A stretch of DNA of 17,746 nucleotides, taken from positions 1 through 17,746 of the forward strand of contig JAUPVN010000120.1 in assembly GCA_030917025.1 (NCBI GenBank). The letters run 5' to 3'. Shown in pieces: positions 7,515 to 15,908 of the stretch. A program made the position numbers and the translations under genes. Position 1 is the first letter of the stretch. Every line of letters begins with the position of its first letter. Source of the stretch: Patescibacteria group bacterium. Lineage in GTDB: Bacteria; Patescibacteriota; Saccharimonadia; Saccharimonadales; CAIOMD01. Below the pieces are notes generated by a model. The model made no database searches and was not told the DNA's origin. It saw nothing but the letters and a program-made list of their open reading frames with translations.

Positions 7515-7523
7515 TGGTATAAT
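7515..7523 (+). promoter_or_regulatory. extended -10 promoter TGGTATAAT
   Basis: Perfect TGnTATAAT in the 80-base gap before the protease gene; transcription start expected near 7530, leaving a leader of about 24 bases to ATG 7554. No purine-rich ribosome binding site is obvious in that leader. Confidence 0.65.
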
Positions 7524-7553
7524 TAATACTATAAAAATAAATTGGATATAAAA

Positions 7554-10145
7554 ATGATAAACAAAAAAGTGGGCAAAGCAACAGATAGCGATATTGCTAA
7601 TGCAGCAGCAAAAACACACTTAGACAATGCAGGGGTAAACAATAAAACAAATCATCATAAGCTAAAGCCACACCACGCAAAGCCGTATAGAAAAAGACAT
7701 TACGGTAGCTTAATTATTTTAGTTAGTTTTTTATTTATATCTAGCCTACTTCTATTAGATTTTAGTGTAATTATTAACCACAATACTAATAACGCAAAAA
7801 ATTACTTAAGTAATAATTTTGCTACTCCAGCATTAACAGAACAAACTATTTCTTCTAGTTACGGTTATAAATTACAATACAACCCAAACAAATATTACGC
7901 CGCTGGTATAACATCTACAGACAATAAACTATACGTTGGCACGGATTTATCTAACACAAAAGATTATAAAACAATTGTAATATCATCTAGCCCCATAAAT
8001 AGAAATAGTAACGCTGGGTCAATCACAATTAATTATTTAAACGATAATGCTCAAACAAATAATGCAAATCTGCAAAAAGACTTAGTTGATTCTGAGTCTA
8101 GTCCGAATAGTGAGCTTGTTCTTACTAACAGTAGTGATGTTGAGATTAATAATGTAACATTCTTAAAAACAAATTGGCAACGCCAATACAACGGTGATAA
8201 CAGTATACCTCAGTTAAGCGCCCTAGTAACTACTTACTCTGGTAATGTTAACGGTAGCCCTATGACCATAGTTATTAATCATGGGCTAACAAAAGAAAAC
8301 ACAGATTACATAAAAATTATAGAAAATCTAAATTTTGATAATAATGTTCCTTTACAAAAATCATCATCTACACAAGTTGATTCAAAGCCACTAAGCTCTA
8401 AAAGCGTACTAGACAATATATTATTTAGCGGTATAGCTTCGGCAGCAGAAAGTAGCACAGTACCATCAGAAAAAATTGCTTCTATGTACAGCCCGGCGGT
8501 TGTACGAATATATAATTTGTATTGCCAAAACGCAAAAATCGATAATGTACAATACCTTAAAACAGTATGTAATGGGGGAGTTGGCTCTGGATTCTTAATA
8601 AGCAGCAATGGATACATAGCCACCAACGGCCACGTAGCAAGCTCTTCTATTAAAGAAATGCTTATCGCATACGCAATTGAAGGAATATACCTAGGAGACG
8701 ATACAATTATTAACAAATTATATTCAATTGCTGGCGGTACAGATAACGATCTAATGGGCAAAACGCAACAAGAGGCGGCTGGCATAGTATTTGATAAAAT
8801 ATATCAAATACCAGATAACAGGTTTAGCTCAGATACCTCTACCCACAATATGCTGGTGACACTGGGTGAAAATCAACCAAACGTTGAAGAATTAAAAAAC
8901 TTAACAGCAAAAAATGAAGAATTTACAGAAACAGAAAATATTAAATTAGCAAAACCCGTTGCAATTGATTACAGAGCATACGATGGTATCAACGGCTTTA
9001 AAGCGTCTGATGTTGCCCTGATAAAAATAGAAGGCTCTAACTATCCAAACGTAAAGATTGGAAATTTTGACCAAGCAACTCAGGGAGCCAATCTGAATAT
9101 TATTGGGTTTCCTGCAGGCGCAAGCGGAAACGGGCTAGTAGAAGAAAAAACTAGTAAATCTACTCTTACAACCGGAAAAGTTACGGCCATAAAAGATGTT
9201 AATGGCAGCAATAATAAATTAATAGAAACAGATAGTACAATTGGCCATGGTAACAGCGGGGGGCCAGCATTTTTAGACAACGGCGAGGTTATAGGAATAG
9301 CAACCTATACTATAGATGGTTCTGGTGATGGAGATGGAGTATTCAATTATGTTAGATCAATTTCTGACTTAAATGCACTAGCAGAAAAATCAAATATTAC
9401 ATTTCTTAACGAAAGCAAAACTCAAGATGAATGGAACAAAGGAATAGATAATTTTTACAAAGCACACTACTCAAAAGCAATAAAAAGTTTTGAGGCTACA
9501 AAAGCCGGTTATGCGGTACACCCTACGGCAGATACATTAATTGCAACAGCAAAAGCAAAGATTGCCGCCGGAGAAGAAGTAAAAGAATTCCCAATTATTC
9601 CATTATTAATAGCTGTAATTAGTGTATTGTTTATAGCAATTATATTTGTTATTGTTATAATCTTTAGGCACAAAAAGAAACATAATCTTTTTAAGCAAAT
9701 TAATAGCCCCAATAATCTAGGCCTTGTAAATAATCAAATGTCTAACAACCCGCAAATTAATCCTAATACACAAATAGTAGGCTCTAACACGCAAACCCAG
9801 CAAACTATTACCCCAAAGCCCGCCCAGCAACCGCAACAGCAAAACACAGTTACTAGCGCAGTGCCATTACCAAGCCAACCAATCCAGCCAACAGCCCAAT
9901 CTCAAAATATTGTGCCAAATAATACGCCCGGCGCGCCAATTGACCCTACACAAACAATAGATATCCCACAATCAGTAATTAGCACAGTTACACAACAGCA
10001 AATTGTTCAACCTCAAACCCACACAACTATTGTTAACCCACAAAATATCCAAACTAACACCAATGTCCAAGGTACATTAAATACATCTGCTAATACAAAC
10101 AATACACAACAACCTATTAATAACCAGTTTAATCAAAATACTTAA
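7554..10145 (+). CDS. HtrA/DegP-like trypsin-fold protease with two membrane anchors and Gln/Asn-rich tail
   Basis: 863 residues from ATG 7554; an in-frame TTG at 7542 would add four. Order of parts: His/Lys-rich cytosolic N-terminus; membrane helix 52-74; extracellular beta-rich region (about 95-265) resembling PsbP/DUF1795-type domains; trypsin-fold protease (about 302-625) with His360 (ATNGHVAS), Asp486 (SDVALIKI) and Ser568 (GHGNSGGP); one TPR-like hairpin (about 627-670); second membrane helix 681-703 followed by RHKKKH; and a cytosolic tail of about 155 residues made mostly of Gln, Asn, Thr and Pro. All three catalytic residues are present, so the protease should be active outside the cell. 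The His-Asp distance (126) is much longer than in DegP (about 30), showing an insertion of about 95 residues. No PDZ domain is seen. The role is probably envelope protein quality control or processing of surface proteins. Confidence 0.88.
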   Translation: MINKKVGKATDSDIANAAAKTHLDNAGVNNKTNHHKLKPHHAKPYRKRHYGSLIILVSFLFISSLLLLDFSVIINHNTNNAKNYLSNNFATPALTEQTISSSYGYKLQYNPNKYYAAGITSTDNKLYVGTDLSNTKDYKTIVISSSPINRNSNAGSITINYLNDNAQTNNANLQKDLVDSESSPNSELVLTNSSDVEINNVTFLKTNWQRQYNGDNSIPQLSALVTTYSGNVNGSPMTIVINHGLTKENTDYIKIIENLNFDNNVPLQKSSSTQVDSKPLSSKSVLDNILFSGIASAAESSTVPSEKIASMYSPAVVRIYNLYCQNAKIDNVQYLKTVCNGGVGSGFLISSNGYIATNGHVASSSIKEMLIAYAIEGIYLGDDTIINKLYSIAGGTDNDLMGKTQQEAAGIVFDKIYQIPDNRFSSDTSTHNMLVTLGENQPNVEELKNLTAKNEEFTETENIKLAKPVAIDYRAYDGINGFKASDVALIKIEGSNYPNVKIGNFDQATQGANLNIIGFPAGASGNGLVEEKTSKSTLTTGKVTAIKDVNGSNNKLIETDSTIGHGNSGGPAFLDNGEVIGIATYTIDGSGDGDGVFNYVRSISDLNALAEKSNITFLNESKTQDEWNKGIDNFYKAHYSKAIKSFEATKAGYAVHPTADTLIATAKAKIAAGEEVKEFPIIPLLIAVISVLFIAIIFVIVIIFRHKKKHNLFKQINSPNNLGLVNNQMSNNPQINPNTQIVGSNTQTQQTITPKPAQQPQQQNTVTSAVPLPSQPIQPTAQSQNIVPNNTPGAPIDPTQTIDIPQSVISTVTQQQIVQPQTHTTIVNPQNIQTNTNVQGTLNTSANTNNTQQPINNQFNQNT

Positions 10146-10148
10146 TAC

Positions 10149-10166
10149 TTCAATTATTTTATTGAA
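10149..10166. repeat. short inverted repeat after the protease gene
   Basis: TTCAAT, a six-base TATTTT loop, and ATTGAA begin four bases after the protease stop. The stem is only six AT-rich pairs and is not followed by a clear T-run, so at best it is a weak terminator or RNA end-stabilising hairpin. Confidence 0.3.
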
Positions 10167-10200
10167 ACATAGTTTAAAAGATCGTACTTAATAAATGTAG

Positions 10201-10206
10201 TATACT
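10201..10206 (+). promoter_or_regulatory. -10 box TATACT, leaderless start of the Abhydrolase_9 gene
   Basis: TATACT (5 of 6 to consensus) ends six bases before ATG 10213, so transcription would begin on the start codon. The upstream TG is not at the extended -10 position, and no Shine-Dalgarno is present. Confidence 0.45.
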
Positions 10207-10212
10207 AAAATT

Positions 10213-12063
10213 ATGGCAACAAATAAAAGAAGTATATCTAGTGATGTTGGCTATATAGTAGCAGCCATGACATCTGTTGGGACCTTTCATAAGTCTTTAA
10301 TGGAAAGAAGTTCTGTAGACCAGGGCCTAGCAACAGGGCTAACCATGGTACTAGCATATTCTATTACTGCTGTTTTACAAGACACTATAGAGGCGGCAAA
10401 CGATAATACTAGCTCAGAACAAGCCAGCCCAATGGCAAGTAGTTTCACATCAAGTTTTGCAGCTATTGGAGCCGGATTAATTGCGCAAAACGTATTTAAG
10501 CAACAAGAAGATGAAAATCTTATGCGTAGCACGGCTAGAACTCTTGGGTACTGGGTTACAGCTACGGGTATTGCCGGCACACTCATCCAAACCCTAAGGG
10601 CTACATTCATAGATCACGATAACGAAATGTCAGATGAAGAAGAGGATATAAGTAAAGCGTTAGTTTTACCATTTGGGCTAGTTCTTGGCTTAACATTAGA
10701 TTACATAAGAAATGGTCATATAGTATCCGTAAAAGACAACCCAATACTAAAGTCCCCGCTAAAAGCAGTCGCAGCTGGGGCGGGAATTGTAGCAACACTG
10801 GTTGGTTTACAAAAAGTAGAAAGCGTAGTTGCAACCAACACTCAAAAAACCGTAGACAAATATATACCTGCTGCATCTAAGAGCTGGCTACCAATTGGGC
10901 ACGCAGCAAGCCTGGGTCTGCTAATTGGTGTATTTAGTTTTGGTTTACAAAAATTATATAAAAAATTAGAATCAGCCGACGATAAAATTGAAAAAGAATT
11001 TGCCCAGGCACCCACAAACCCATACGTTACAGGTAGCATAGATAGCAATATTAATTGGGATAGCTTAAGCAAGCAGGGCAGACGACATATTGGTACTCGT
11101 ATATCAAAATCAGCTATTGTAGAGCAGCTTGATATAAATAATGCAAAAGAACCAATTAGAATATATATAGGCTACGATTCTGCGATTACACCAGAACAAA
11201 GAGTAGAGCTTGCCCTGCAAGAAATTGATCGTACAAATGCTTTTAGCAGAAAACACCTTTTATTAATTGCCCCTACAGGTACGGGTTACGTTAATTACGT
11301 TATGAGCGATAGTTTTGAATACTTATCTAAAGGAGATTGCGCGCAAATTACCGTTCAATATTCAAAAAAACCATCACCAATGTCTTTAGACAAAGTAGAT
11401 GATGGCTATATTCAGTTTAGAAGGCTAGTAAATGCTATCTCTAAAAAATTAAAAGACTTGCCAAAAGACAAAAGACCAAAAATTTATATATTTGGAGAGA
11501 GCTTAGGTGCATGGGTAAGCCAAGATGCATTTTTACACAGTGGAACAGATGGCTTAATTGCAACAGGCATTAATAGGGCCCTATGGATTGGCACACCAGA
11601 ACTTTCTAAATGGCATTCACAAGTATTATCTGGTAAAGAACTAAATTCTGATATTAGCCTTGTTGGCAAATTTGATAATATTAATGAATATTTAAAACTA
11701 CCAGATCAGCAAAGAAAAGCAATCCACTACGTAATGTGTACACACTATAATGACCCAGTGTCACACTTTAGTACCAGGTTACTTGTTCGGGCCCCAGACT
11801 GGCTACAGGTAGGCAAGCCCAAACCCCCAACTGTGCCTGCAGATATAAGGTTTAGGATACCCCAAACTTTTGTACAAACCATTATAGATATGAAGAACGC
11901 CCTAAAGCCAAAACCAGGTATATTCACTTCTCATGGCCATGATTATAGAGCAGACTTACTAAGTTTTATGAACGAAGCATTCTCATACCATCAAGATAAA
12001 AAAACATTAACTACAATACATAAAAACTTAGTTAAAAACGATATTGATCGTGGTAATTTATAA
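10213..12063 (+). CDS. membrane alpha/beta-hydrolase (Abhydrolase_9 family)
   Basis: 616 residues. The N-terminal half (1-250) contains about six moderately hydrophobic segments and matches the Abhydrolase_9_N layout. The C-terminal half is the Abhydrolase_9 catalytic domain: RIYIGYDSAITPEQRVELAL (about 315-335), LLLIAPTGTGYVN, a QYSKKPSP stretch, and the nucleophile elbow FGESLGA with Ser430. This N/C pairing is the hallmark of a family common in Actinobacteria whose substrate is unknown; a lipid or envelope ester is a reasonable guess because the catalytic domain is tethered to the membrane. A conserved HGHDYRADL-like motif near the end (SHGHDYRADL, about 574-583) could supply the catalytic His. 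It begins 67 bases after the protease and is followed by the CPBP gene after 13 bases, so those two probably form one transcript. Confidence 0.87.
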   Translation: MATNKRSISSDVGYIVAAMTSVGTFHKSLMERSSVDQGLATGLTMVLAYSITAVLQDTIEAANDNTSSEQASPMASSFTSSFAAIGAGLIAQNVFKQQEDENLMRSTARTLGYWVTATGIAGTLIQTLRATFIDHDNEMSDEEEDISKALVLPFGLVLGLTLDYIRNGHIVSVKDNPILKSPLKAVAAGAGIVATLVGLQKVESVVATNTQKTVDKYIPAASKSWLPIGHAASLGLLIGVFSFGLQKLYKKLESADDKIEKEFAQAPTNPYVTGSIDSNINWDSLSKQGRRHIGTRISKSAIVEQLDINNAKEPIRIYIGYDSAITPEQRVELALQEIDRTNAFSRKHLLLIAPTGTGYVNYVMSDSFEYLSKGDCAQITVQYSKKPSPMSLDKVDDGYIQFRRLVNAISKKLKDLPKDKRPKIYIFGESLGAWVSQDAFLHSGTDGLIATGINRALWIGTPELSKWHSQVLSGKELNSDISLVGKFDNINEYLKLPDQQRKAIHYVMCTHYNDPVSHFSTRLLVRAPDWLQVGKPKPPTVPADIRFRIPQTFVQTIIDMKNALKPKPGIFTSHGHDYRADLLSFMNEAFSYHQDKKTLTTIHKNLVKNDIDRGNL

Positions 12064-12076
12064 TTTTTTTACTTAA

Positions 12077-12799
12077 ATGATCCCTGAATCACTAGCTCAA
12101 GAAATATCATTAATCGCGTTAATAGTTTTATACAGTACCGTCCTAGCAAAATTAGTACCAGAAAAGTTTCATATAGCCTTAAATGCGCTAATTGCCATTA
12201 TAGCTATCTTACTGGGGTTTGGGTTTGGTTTAAGCGCAGAACAAATGGGTATAGCGTTAAATACAATAACGTCAGGCATATTTATTGCAATTATAGCAAC
12301 TCTGCTAATATGTTCTATAACAGTATTTTTAGCTCTTATACCACCATTAAGAAGATTTTTTATAGGCGACAACCTTAGCAAGGCAAGTGGTAAATTAATT
12401 GCATTCGAAACTGCCATAAGAATACCTTTTAGCACAGCCTTAATAGAAGAAATATTGTTTAGGGGCGTTCTACTTGGTTTATTGCTTGCGCATAACTCTC
12501 AAGTTACAGCCCTAATAATATCTTCAGTATTATTTGGATTATGGCATATTTTTCCTACAATAAAAACCCTAGAACAAAATAAAACTACAAAAAAAATTAT
12601 AGGCAGTAGTAAAACAAAAGCTAGTGCAGGGGTACTTGCAACCATTATTACTACAACTATTGCAGGATTTATTTTTGGTATATTAAGAATCTTTGCAGGA
12701 AGCATTATTGCTCCTTGGCTAGTACACTGGTCTATCAACGCAAGTGGTGTACTAGGAATATACGTAGCAAAAAAAACAACCCACTTTTCTAAAACTTAA
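12077..12799 (+). CDS. CPBP family intramembrane glutamic endopeptidase (CAAX protease/Abi)
   Basis: 240 residues with about seven or eight membrane helices. The family motifs are in place: Glu124-Glu125 and Arg129 (LIEEILFRG), His157 in FGLWHI, and His217 with Asn221 in VHWSIN. These residues form the glutamate active site of Rce1-type intramembrane proteases. Bacterial members process peptides or protect against bacteriocins, and some act as regulators; the substrate here is unknown. A hydrophilic insertion of about 30 residues (KTLEQNKTTKKIIGSSKTKA, about 163-182) separates the FxxxH helix from the last helices. It follows the Abhydrolase_9 gene by 13 bases without a clear ribosome binding site, and it converges with the ClC gene with a five-base gap. 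Confidence 0.88.
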   Translation: MIPESLAQEISLIALIVLYSTVLAKLVPEKFHIALNALIAIIAILLGFGFGLSAEQMGIALNTITSGIFIAIIATLLICSITVFLALIPPLRRFFIGDNLSKASGKLIAFETAIRIPFSTALIEEILFRGVLLGLLLAHNSQVTALIISSVLFGLWHIFPTIKTLEQNKTTKKIIGSSKTKASAGVLATIITTTIAGFIFGILRIFAGSIIAPWLVHWSINASGVLGIYVAKKTTHFSKT

Positions 12800-12804
12800 T
12801 GTCT

Positions 12805-14034
12805 TTAAATAGCTAAAGTTTCTGATATGGGTTTTTTATAGAGTTTTTTTACCACAAAAGATCCAAATGCTGCTGCCAATAGCAAAGGCCAAGCCGTAAT
12901 GCCAAATAAAGAAAATACAAATGTAGCTGCAATAGCAAAAGATCCAAATGCTCCATAAAATATACCAAAAAATGTAGATATTAATAGTGCTACAAGCCAA
13001 TTAATATCTGGTATACCACCAGACAATAGTAAAGAAACACTTACGCCAGATAATAATAAAGGAAAGACAATACCGCCTCTGAATATTGTGCCTAAACACC
13101 AAGCCGTAATCAATATCTTACCTACGGCCAAACCGGCAAGCTGCAAAGAAGTATATTCACTATTATTAGCAATAAGCTCAGAAATACCACTACTGCCACT
13201 AAAAAATGCTACAGGGCCTAGCAAATAATACATAGTTGCTAAACCCGCGCCCGCAATAAGCCCCTGTAAAAGCCACTTATTTGGCAATAAACTAAACATT
13301 TTTTGAATTTTAAAGGTAACTTTGTGTGCAAAAAGTGGTAATAATGTAACCGCTGCAGATACTACAAATGATAATAATAATAGCTTTGGTGTAATACTTA
13401 TAGAACCAAAACTATCTAACACCAAATAGCCAGATTTATGTTGCAACAAATTAAGAGCTGCTAATGAACCAAATACCGCTAGCAAGCCAAGCAATATTAA
13501 CTTTAATGTTTGTTTAATGTCTATTTTTTTATTTATAGCAATTAAACATAATGGTAATAAACCAGCATACCAACTATTAAAAAAAGCGGCTAACATTGCA
13601 ATTACTGCTAATAAACCAAAAACTTTCTTTTGTTCTATAGAATACATACCAGCAAACAAAATTCCTATCGCAAAAGATAAAGGCATTAAAATAGCTTCTG
13701 GGCCCAAAGACGCTCCTGCTACTAAGCTTATGTAACCCAGAGCTAAACTTGTCACAACCCAGGTAGGAGAAATATTTTTAAGAGGGCTTAAATCTTTTAT
13801 AGATAAACCAGATTTTTTGTTTGTTTGTTTAAATAATTTTAAAGCGCCAGCCATTAGCAAGCCCCCAGCTACCGCTAGTGGAATTATATATACTTTGTTA
13901 TTTGTAACATCAAATAAATCAAACCATATATAGTCTTGAGAAACATCAACAGCTTTTGTAAAGCCAAGGTATAATAAACCAATTGTAAATCCTAGCGTTA
14001 GGCTAGAAAGTAATGCTATTATTTGTTTTTTCAT
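12805..14034 (-). CDS. ClC-type chloride channel/antiporter family protein
   Basis: 409 residues from ATG 14034; an in-frame TTG at 14064 would add ten residues and looks less likely. The protein is nearly all membrane helix. The filter-region motif AGASLGPEA with Glu113 corresponds to the G-x-E-G-P gating-glutamate segment of ClC proteins, and FRGGIVFPLLLSG (about 335-347) corresponds to the GGIFAP helix-N motif. The first filter motif (GSGIP) is not recognisable; the loop there is replaced by a polar KKSGLSIKDLSP stretch, so ion selectivity could differ from classic ClC proteins. There are no CBS domains, and the length is somewhat below the approximately 470 of E. coli ClcA. It is divergent from the alpha/beta hydrolase, with only 70 bases between the starts. 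Confidence 0.78.
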   Translation of the reverse strand: MKKQIIALLSSLTLGFTIGLLYLGFTKAVDVSQDYIWFDLFDVTNNKVYIIPLAVAGGLLMAGALKLFKQTNKKSGLSIKDLSPLKNISPTWVVTSLALGYISLVAGASLGPEAILMPLSFAIGILFAGMYSIEQKKVFGLLAVIAMLAAFFNSWYAGLLPLCLIAINKKIDIKQTLKLILLGLLAVFGSLAALNLLQHKSGYLVLDSFGSISITPKLLLLSFVVSAAVTLLPLFAHKVTFKIQKMFSLLPNKWLLQGLIAGAGLATMYYLLGPVAFFSGSSGISELIANNSEYTSLQLAGLAVGKILITAWCLGTIFRGGIVFPLLLSGVSVSLLLSGGIPDINWLVALLISTFFGIFYGAFGSFAIAATFVFSLFGITAWPLLLAAAFGSFVVKKLYKKPISETLAI

Positions 14035-14079
14035 ATCTACTAAAAGAGTAGCATCATAAAGCAATCTTACGCAAGTATC

Positions 14080-14096
14080 TATAATAGCGCTATAAT
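14080..14096 (+). promoter_or_regulatory. tandem -10 boxes with central palindrome ATAGCGCTAT
   Basis: Two TATAAT hexamers, 14080-14085 and 14091-14096, are eleven bases apart; the bases between complete a perfect 10-base palindrome, ATAGCGCTAT (14083-14092 region). The second box ends eight bases before ATG 14105, so the hydrolase mRNA would be almost leaderless. A regulator bound to the palindrome would cover both boxes; none is identified. Confidence 0.45.
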
Positions 14097-14104
14097 GATA
14101 GTAT

Positions 14105-14914
14105 ATGGTAATTAAAAAGTGGTTTAATAAGTTAAGAAGACCAAAAATATTAAACGTTTCATACGACAGTGTTCAGGGCTCTACTGCTGTAGTATTTTTA
14201 CATGGCATTGCAAGCAATAGCGACACCTGGAAGCCCGTATTGCCAATAATGCCAAGTACTTACAGATCAATAACAATAGATTTACTAGGCTTTGCAAATT
14301 CTCCCAAACCAACCTATTTAGATTACACAGTTAAAGACCATGCAAGGGCAGTATTACGAACAATCAATAAATTAAAGATTAAAACACCATATATATTAGT
14401 TGGCCATTCAATGGGTGGACTAATTGCAGTAGAAATCGCTAAAATAGAACCAAAATCAGTTAAACAACTAATCCTAGTAAGCACCCCAATATATAATTCT
14501 AACGATATATCAAAACAAGCAAGAATATATAATAGTAATAAAAAAACAGTCACAAACATATTATTTTACATTTACGATTTACTTATTGAAAAGCAAAACC
14601 TAACATTAAAAGCTGTTCAAAAAATATTAAAAGTTGCACCAAGTGGTTTCCCGCTTATGTTAGATGGATCATCTTGGTATCCTTTTAAAATGAGCCTTAA
14701 AAAAACCATTATGCAGCAAAAAACAATGTTAGATATAAATAAATTACAAATTCCTATAGTATTTTTATACGGACGATTAGATGCTTTAATAATTGCAAAT
14801 AACTATAATAAATTAGCAAACAATAATAGTAAAATTAAAATAATAAAAACCAATTCTATGCATATAATTAGCAAAAATATGTCTAAAAAAATAGTAGATT
14901 CTTTAAAAAAATAA
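14105..14914 (+). CDS. alpha/beta-hydrolase fold esterase/lipase-like protein
   Basis: 269 residues, soluble, no signal peptide. Oxyanion loop VFLHGIASNSDTW begins near residue 31; the nucleophile elbow is GHSMGG with Ser102; Asp226 (YGRLDALI) and His253 (SMHII) complete the triad. A helical lid lies between about 140 and 205. The closest broad group is the Abhydrolase_1/6 set (esterases, lipases, haloperoxidase-like enzymes); the substrate is not predictable. Late codons are extremely A-rich, giving many Lys/Asn/Ile residues. The first residues are basic (VIKKWFNKLRR), perhaps for membrane or nucleic acid contact. The 3' end overlaps the convergent 70-residue gene by 12 bases. Confidence 0.87.
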   Translation: MVIKKWFNKLRRPKILNVSYDSVQGSTAVVFLHGIASNSDTWKPVLPIMPSTYRSITIDLLGFANSPKPTYLDYTVKDHARAVLRTINKLKIKTPYILVGHSMGGLIAVEIAKIEPKSVKQLILVSTPIYNSNDISKQARIYNSNKKTVTNILFYIYDLLIEKQNLTLKAVQKILKVAPSGFPLMLDGSSWYPFKMSLKKTIMQQKTMLDINKLQIPIVFLYGRLDALIIANNYNKLANNNSKIKIIKTNSMHIISKNMSKKIVDSLKK

Positions 14915-15115
14915 ATTATAAGCTACAACCGCAGAAAAACCCAGAATTACAGGGTATACTAAAAATAACCAAAATAAATGTAATATGGGTGGTCTTTTTT
15001 TAAACGATAATAAATCGTACCATGTGGTTATATTAAAAACGTGGGCCAAAGCATTTGCTACAATAGCAAAAAATAAAACAATATACCCAATAAAAAATAT
15101 GTAAAGCACCACCAT
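14903..15115 (-). CDS. small membrane protein of unknown function
   Basis: 70 residues with two hydrophobic helices (about 3-25 and 46-68) separated by a polar loop containing TTWYDLLSFKKRPP. It begins 18 bases after the stop of the Bax-inhibitor-like gene on the same strand, so it is likely co-transcribed. Its last 12 bases overlap the end of the convergent hydrolase. The two-helix pattern with an intact start, its position in a unit and its good length speak for a real gene; no family is recognised. Confidence 0.65.
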   Translation of the reverse strand: MVVLYIFFIGYIVLFFAIVANALAHVFNITTWYDLLSFKKRPPILHLFWLFLVYPVILGFSAVVAYNLFF

Positions 15116-15133
15116 TATTAATAAAAGATACCT

Positions 15134-15871
15134 TTAGTTTCTAACCTTACCCAATAATCGCAAAACTTCCATATACAGCCAAATAAGTGTCACTATTAGC
15201 GCAAAAGCTCCGTACCACTCCATCTGTTTTGGTGCGCCCCTATTCACAAGATTTTGTATCATGTCATAGTCTAAAAACAAGTTTAAAGTTGCAATAAATA
15301 CAATTACTACACTAAATAAAATACCCCAAGGACCAGAATCATATATTAAAGGTGCAGTAATACCAAAAAGCCCAAGAACAAATGCAACCAAATAATAAAC
15401 AGCAATACCAAGCGTGGCAATAATTATACCAACGCGCATCTTGTTTGTTACTTTTATTAGCCCCAAACTAAAAGCCCACAAACTTACAAAAAAGATTGCC
15501 CCAGTAAGGCCAATAGCCTGCACAACAATGCCGTCATAAGATGCATTAAATGTTTGAGATATAGCACCTAGTACATATCCCTGAGATAATGCATAAAGTG
15601 GCCCAGTAAACATAGCTAAAGCTGGTTTAAAGATTGTAATTAGTGCAAATACAAACGCAAGTAAAGAACTAGCAATTAAAATCAATCCAACACTAGAACT
15701 TGCGCTAGCCATTGCGTTCCAGCCAAATGTAGCACCAATTATTGTCACAACAAAAAGTATAAATGTTTTTATTGCTGTTCCACCAATAGTCGCCTTAGAT
15801 GTAGATTCTTTAGCAGATAACCTATCAAGGGCTGATTCGCTTAAGGCGGGGTTGCCAGATTTATCTTTCAT
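15134..15871 (-). CDS. Bax inhibitor-1/YccA-like membrane protein (PF12811 type)
   Basis: 245 residues. A polar N-terminus carrying NPALSESALDRL is followed by about seven membrane helices from residue 33. The C-terminal block is diagnostic: FLDYDMIQNLVNRGAPKQ then MEWYGAFALIVTLIWLYMEV and LRLLG, as in the Bax_inhibitor_1-like family PF12811. Related bacterial proteins (YetJ) are pH-gated calcium leak channels with a paired-aspartate latch; whether this member conducts ions is not known. GGAGG (15885-15889 on the minus strand) lies 13 bases before ATG 15871, a long but acceptable spacing, and an extended -10 promoter sits at 15909-15917. The 70-residue membrane protein follows in the same transcript. 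Confidence 0.9.
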   Translation of the reverse strand: MKDKSGNPALSESALDRLSAKESTSKATIGGTAIKTFILFVVTIIGATFGWNAMASASSSVGLILIASSLLAFVFALITIFKPALAMFTGPLYALSQGYVLGAISQTFNASYDGIVVQAIGLTGAIFFVSLWAFSLGLIKVTNKMRVGIIIATLGIAVYYLVAFVLGLFGITAPLIYDSGPWGILFSVVIVFIATLNLFLDYDMIQNLVNRGAPKQMEWYGAFALIVTLIWLYMEVLRLLGKVRN

Positions 15872-15908
15872 GATTACTTAATATCCTCCATTACTAATTT
15901 ATAAGTGT

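Noticed and set aside
7542..7553. TTG start for the HtrA-like protease
   Set aside because: ATG 7554 is four codons later, and no Shine-Dalgarno favours the TTG; the difference does not affect the domain content.
8306..8785. 159-codon open frame on the minus strand
   Set aside because: It lies wholly inside the protease gene, opposite the catalytic-His region; its product is Leu/Ile/Ser-rich with no motif, and the plus-strand frame carries clear conserved motifs there.
10287..11072. Three consecutive minus-strand open frames (107, 89 and 76 codons)
   Set aside because: All are antisense to the Abhydrolase_9 N-terminal domain, with no ribosome binding sites or recognisable domains.
14035..14064. 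TTG start for the ClC-like protein
   Set aside because: It adds ten residues before MKKQIIALL, a typical start of a membrane protein; ATG 14034 is preferred.
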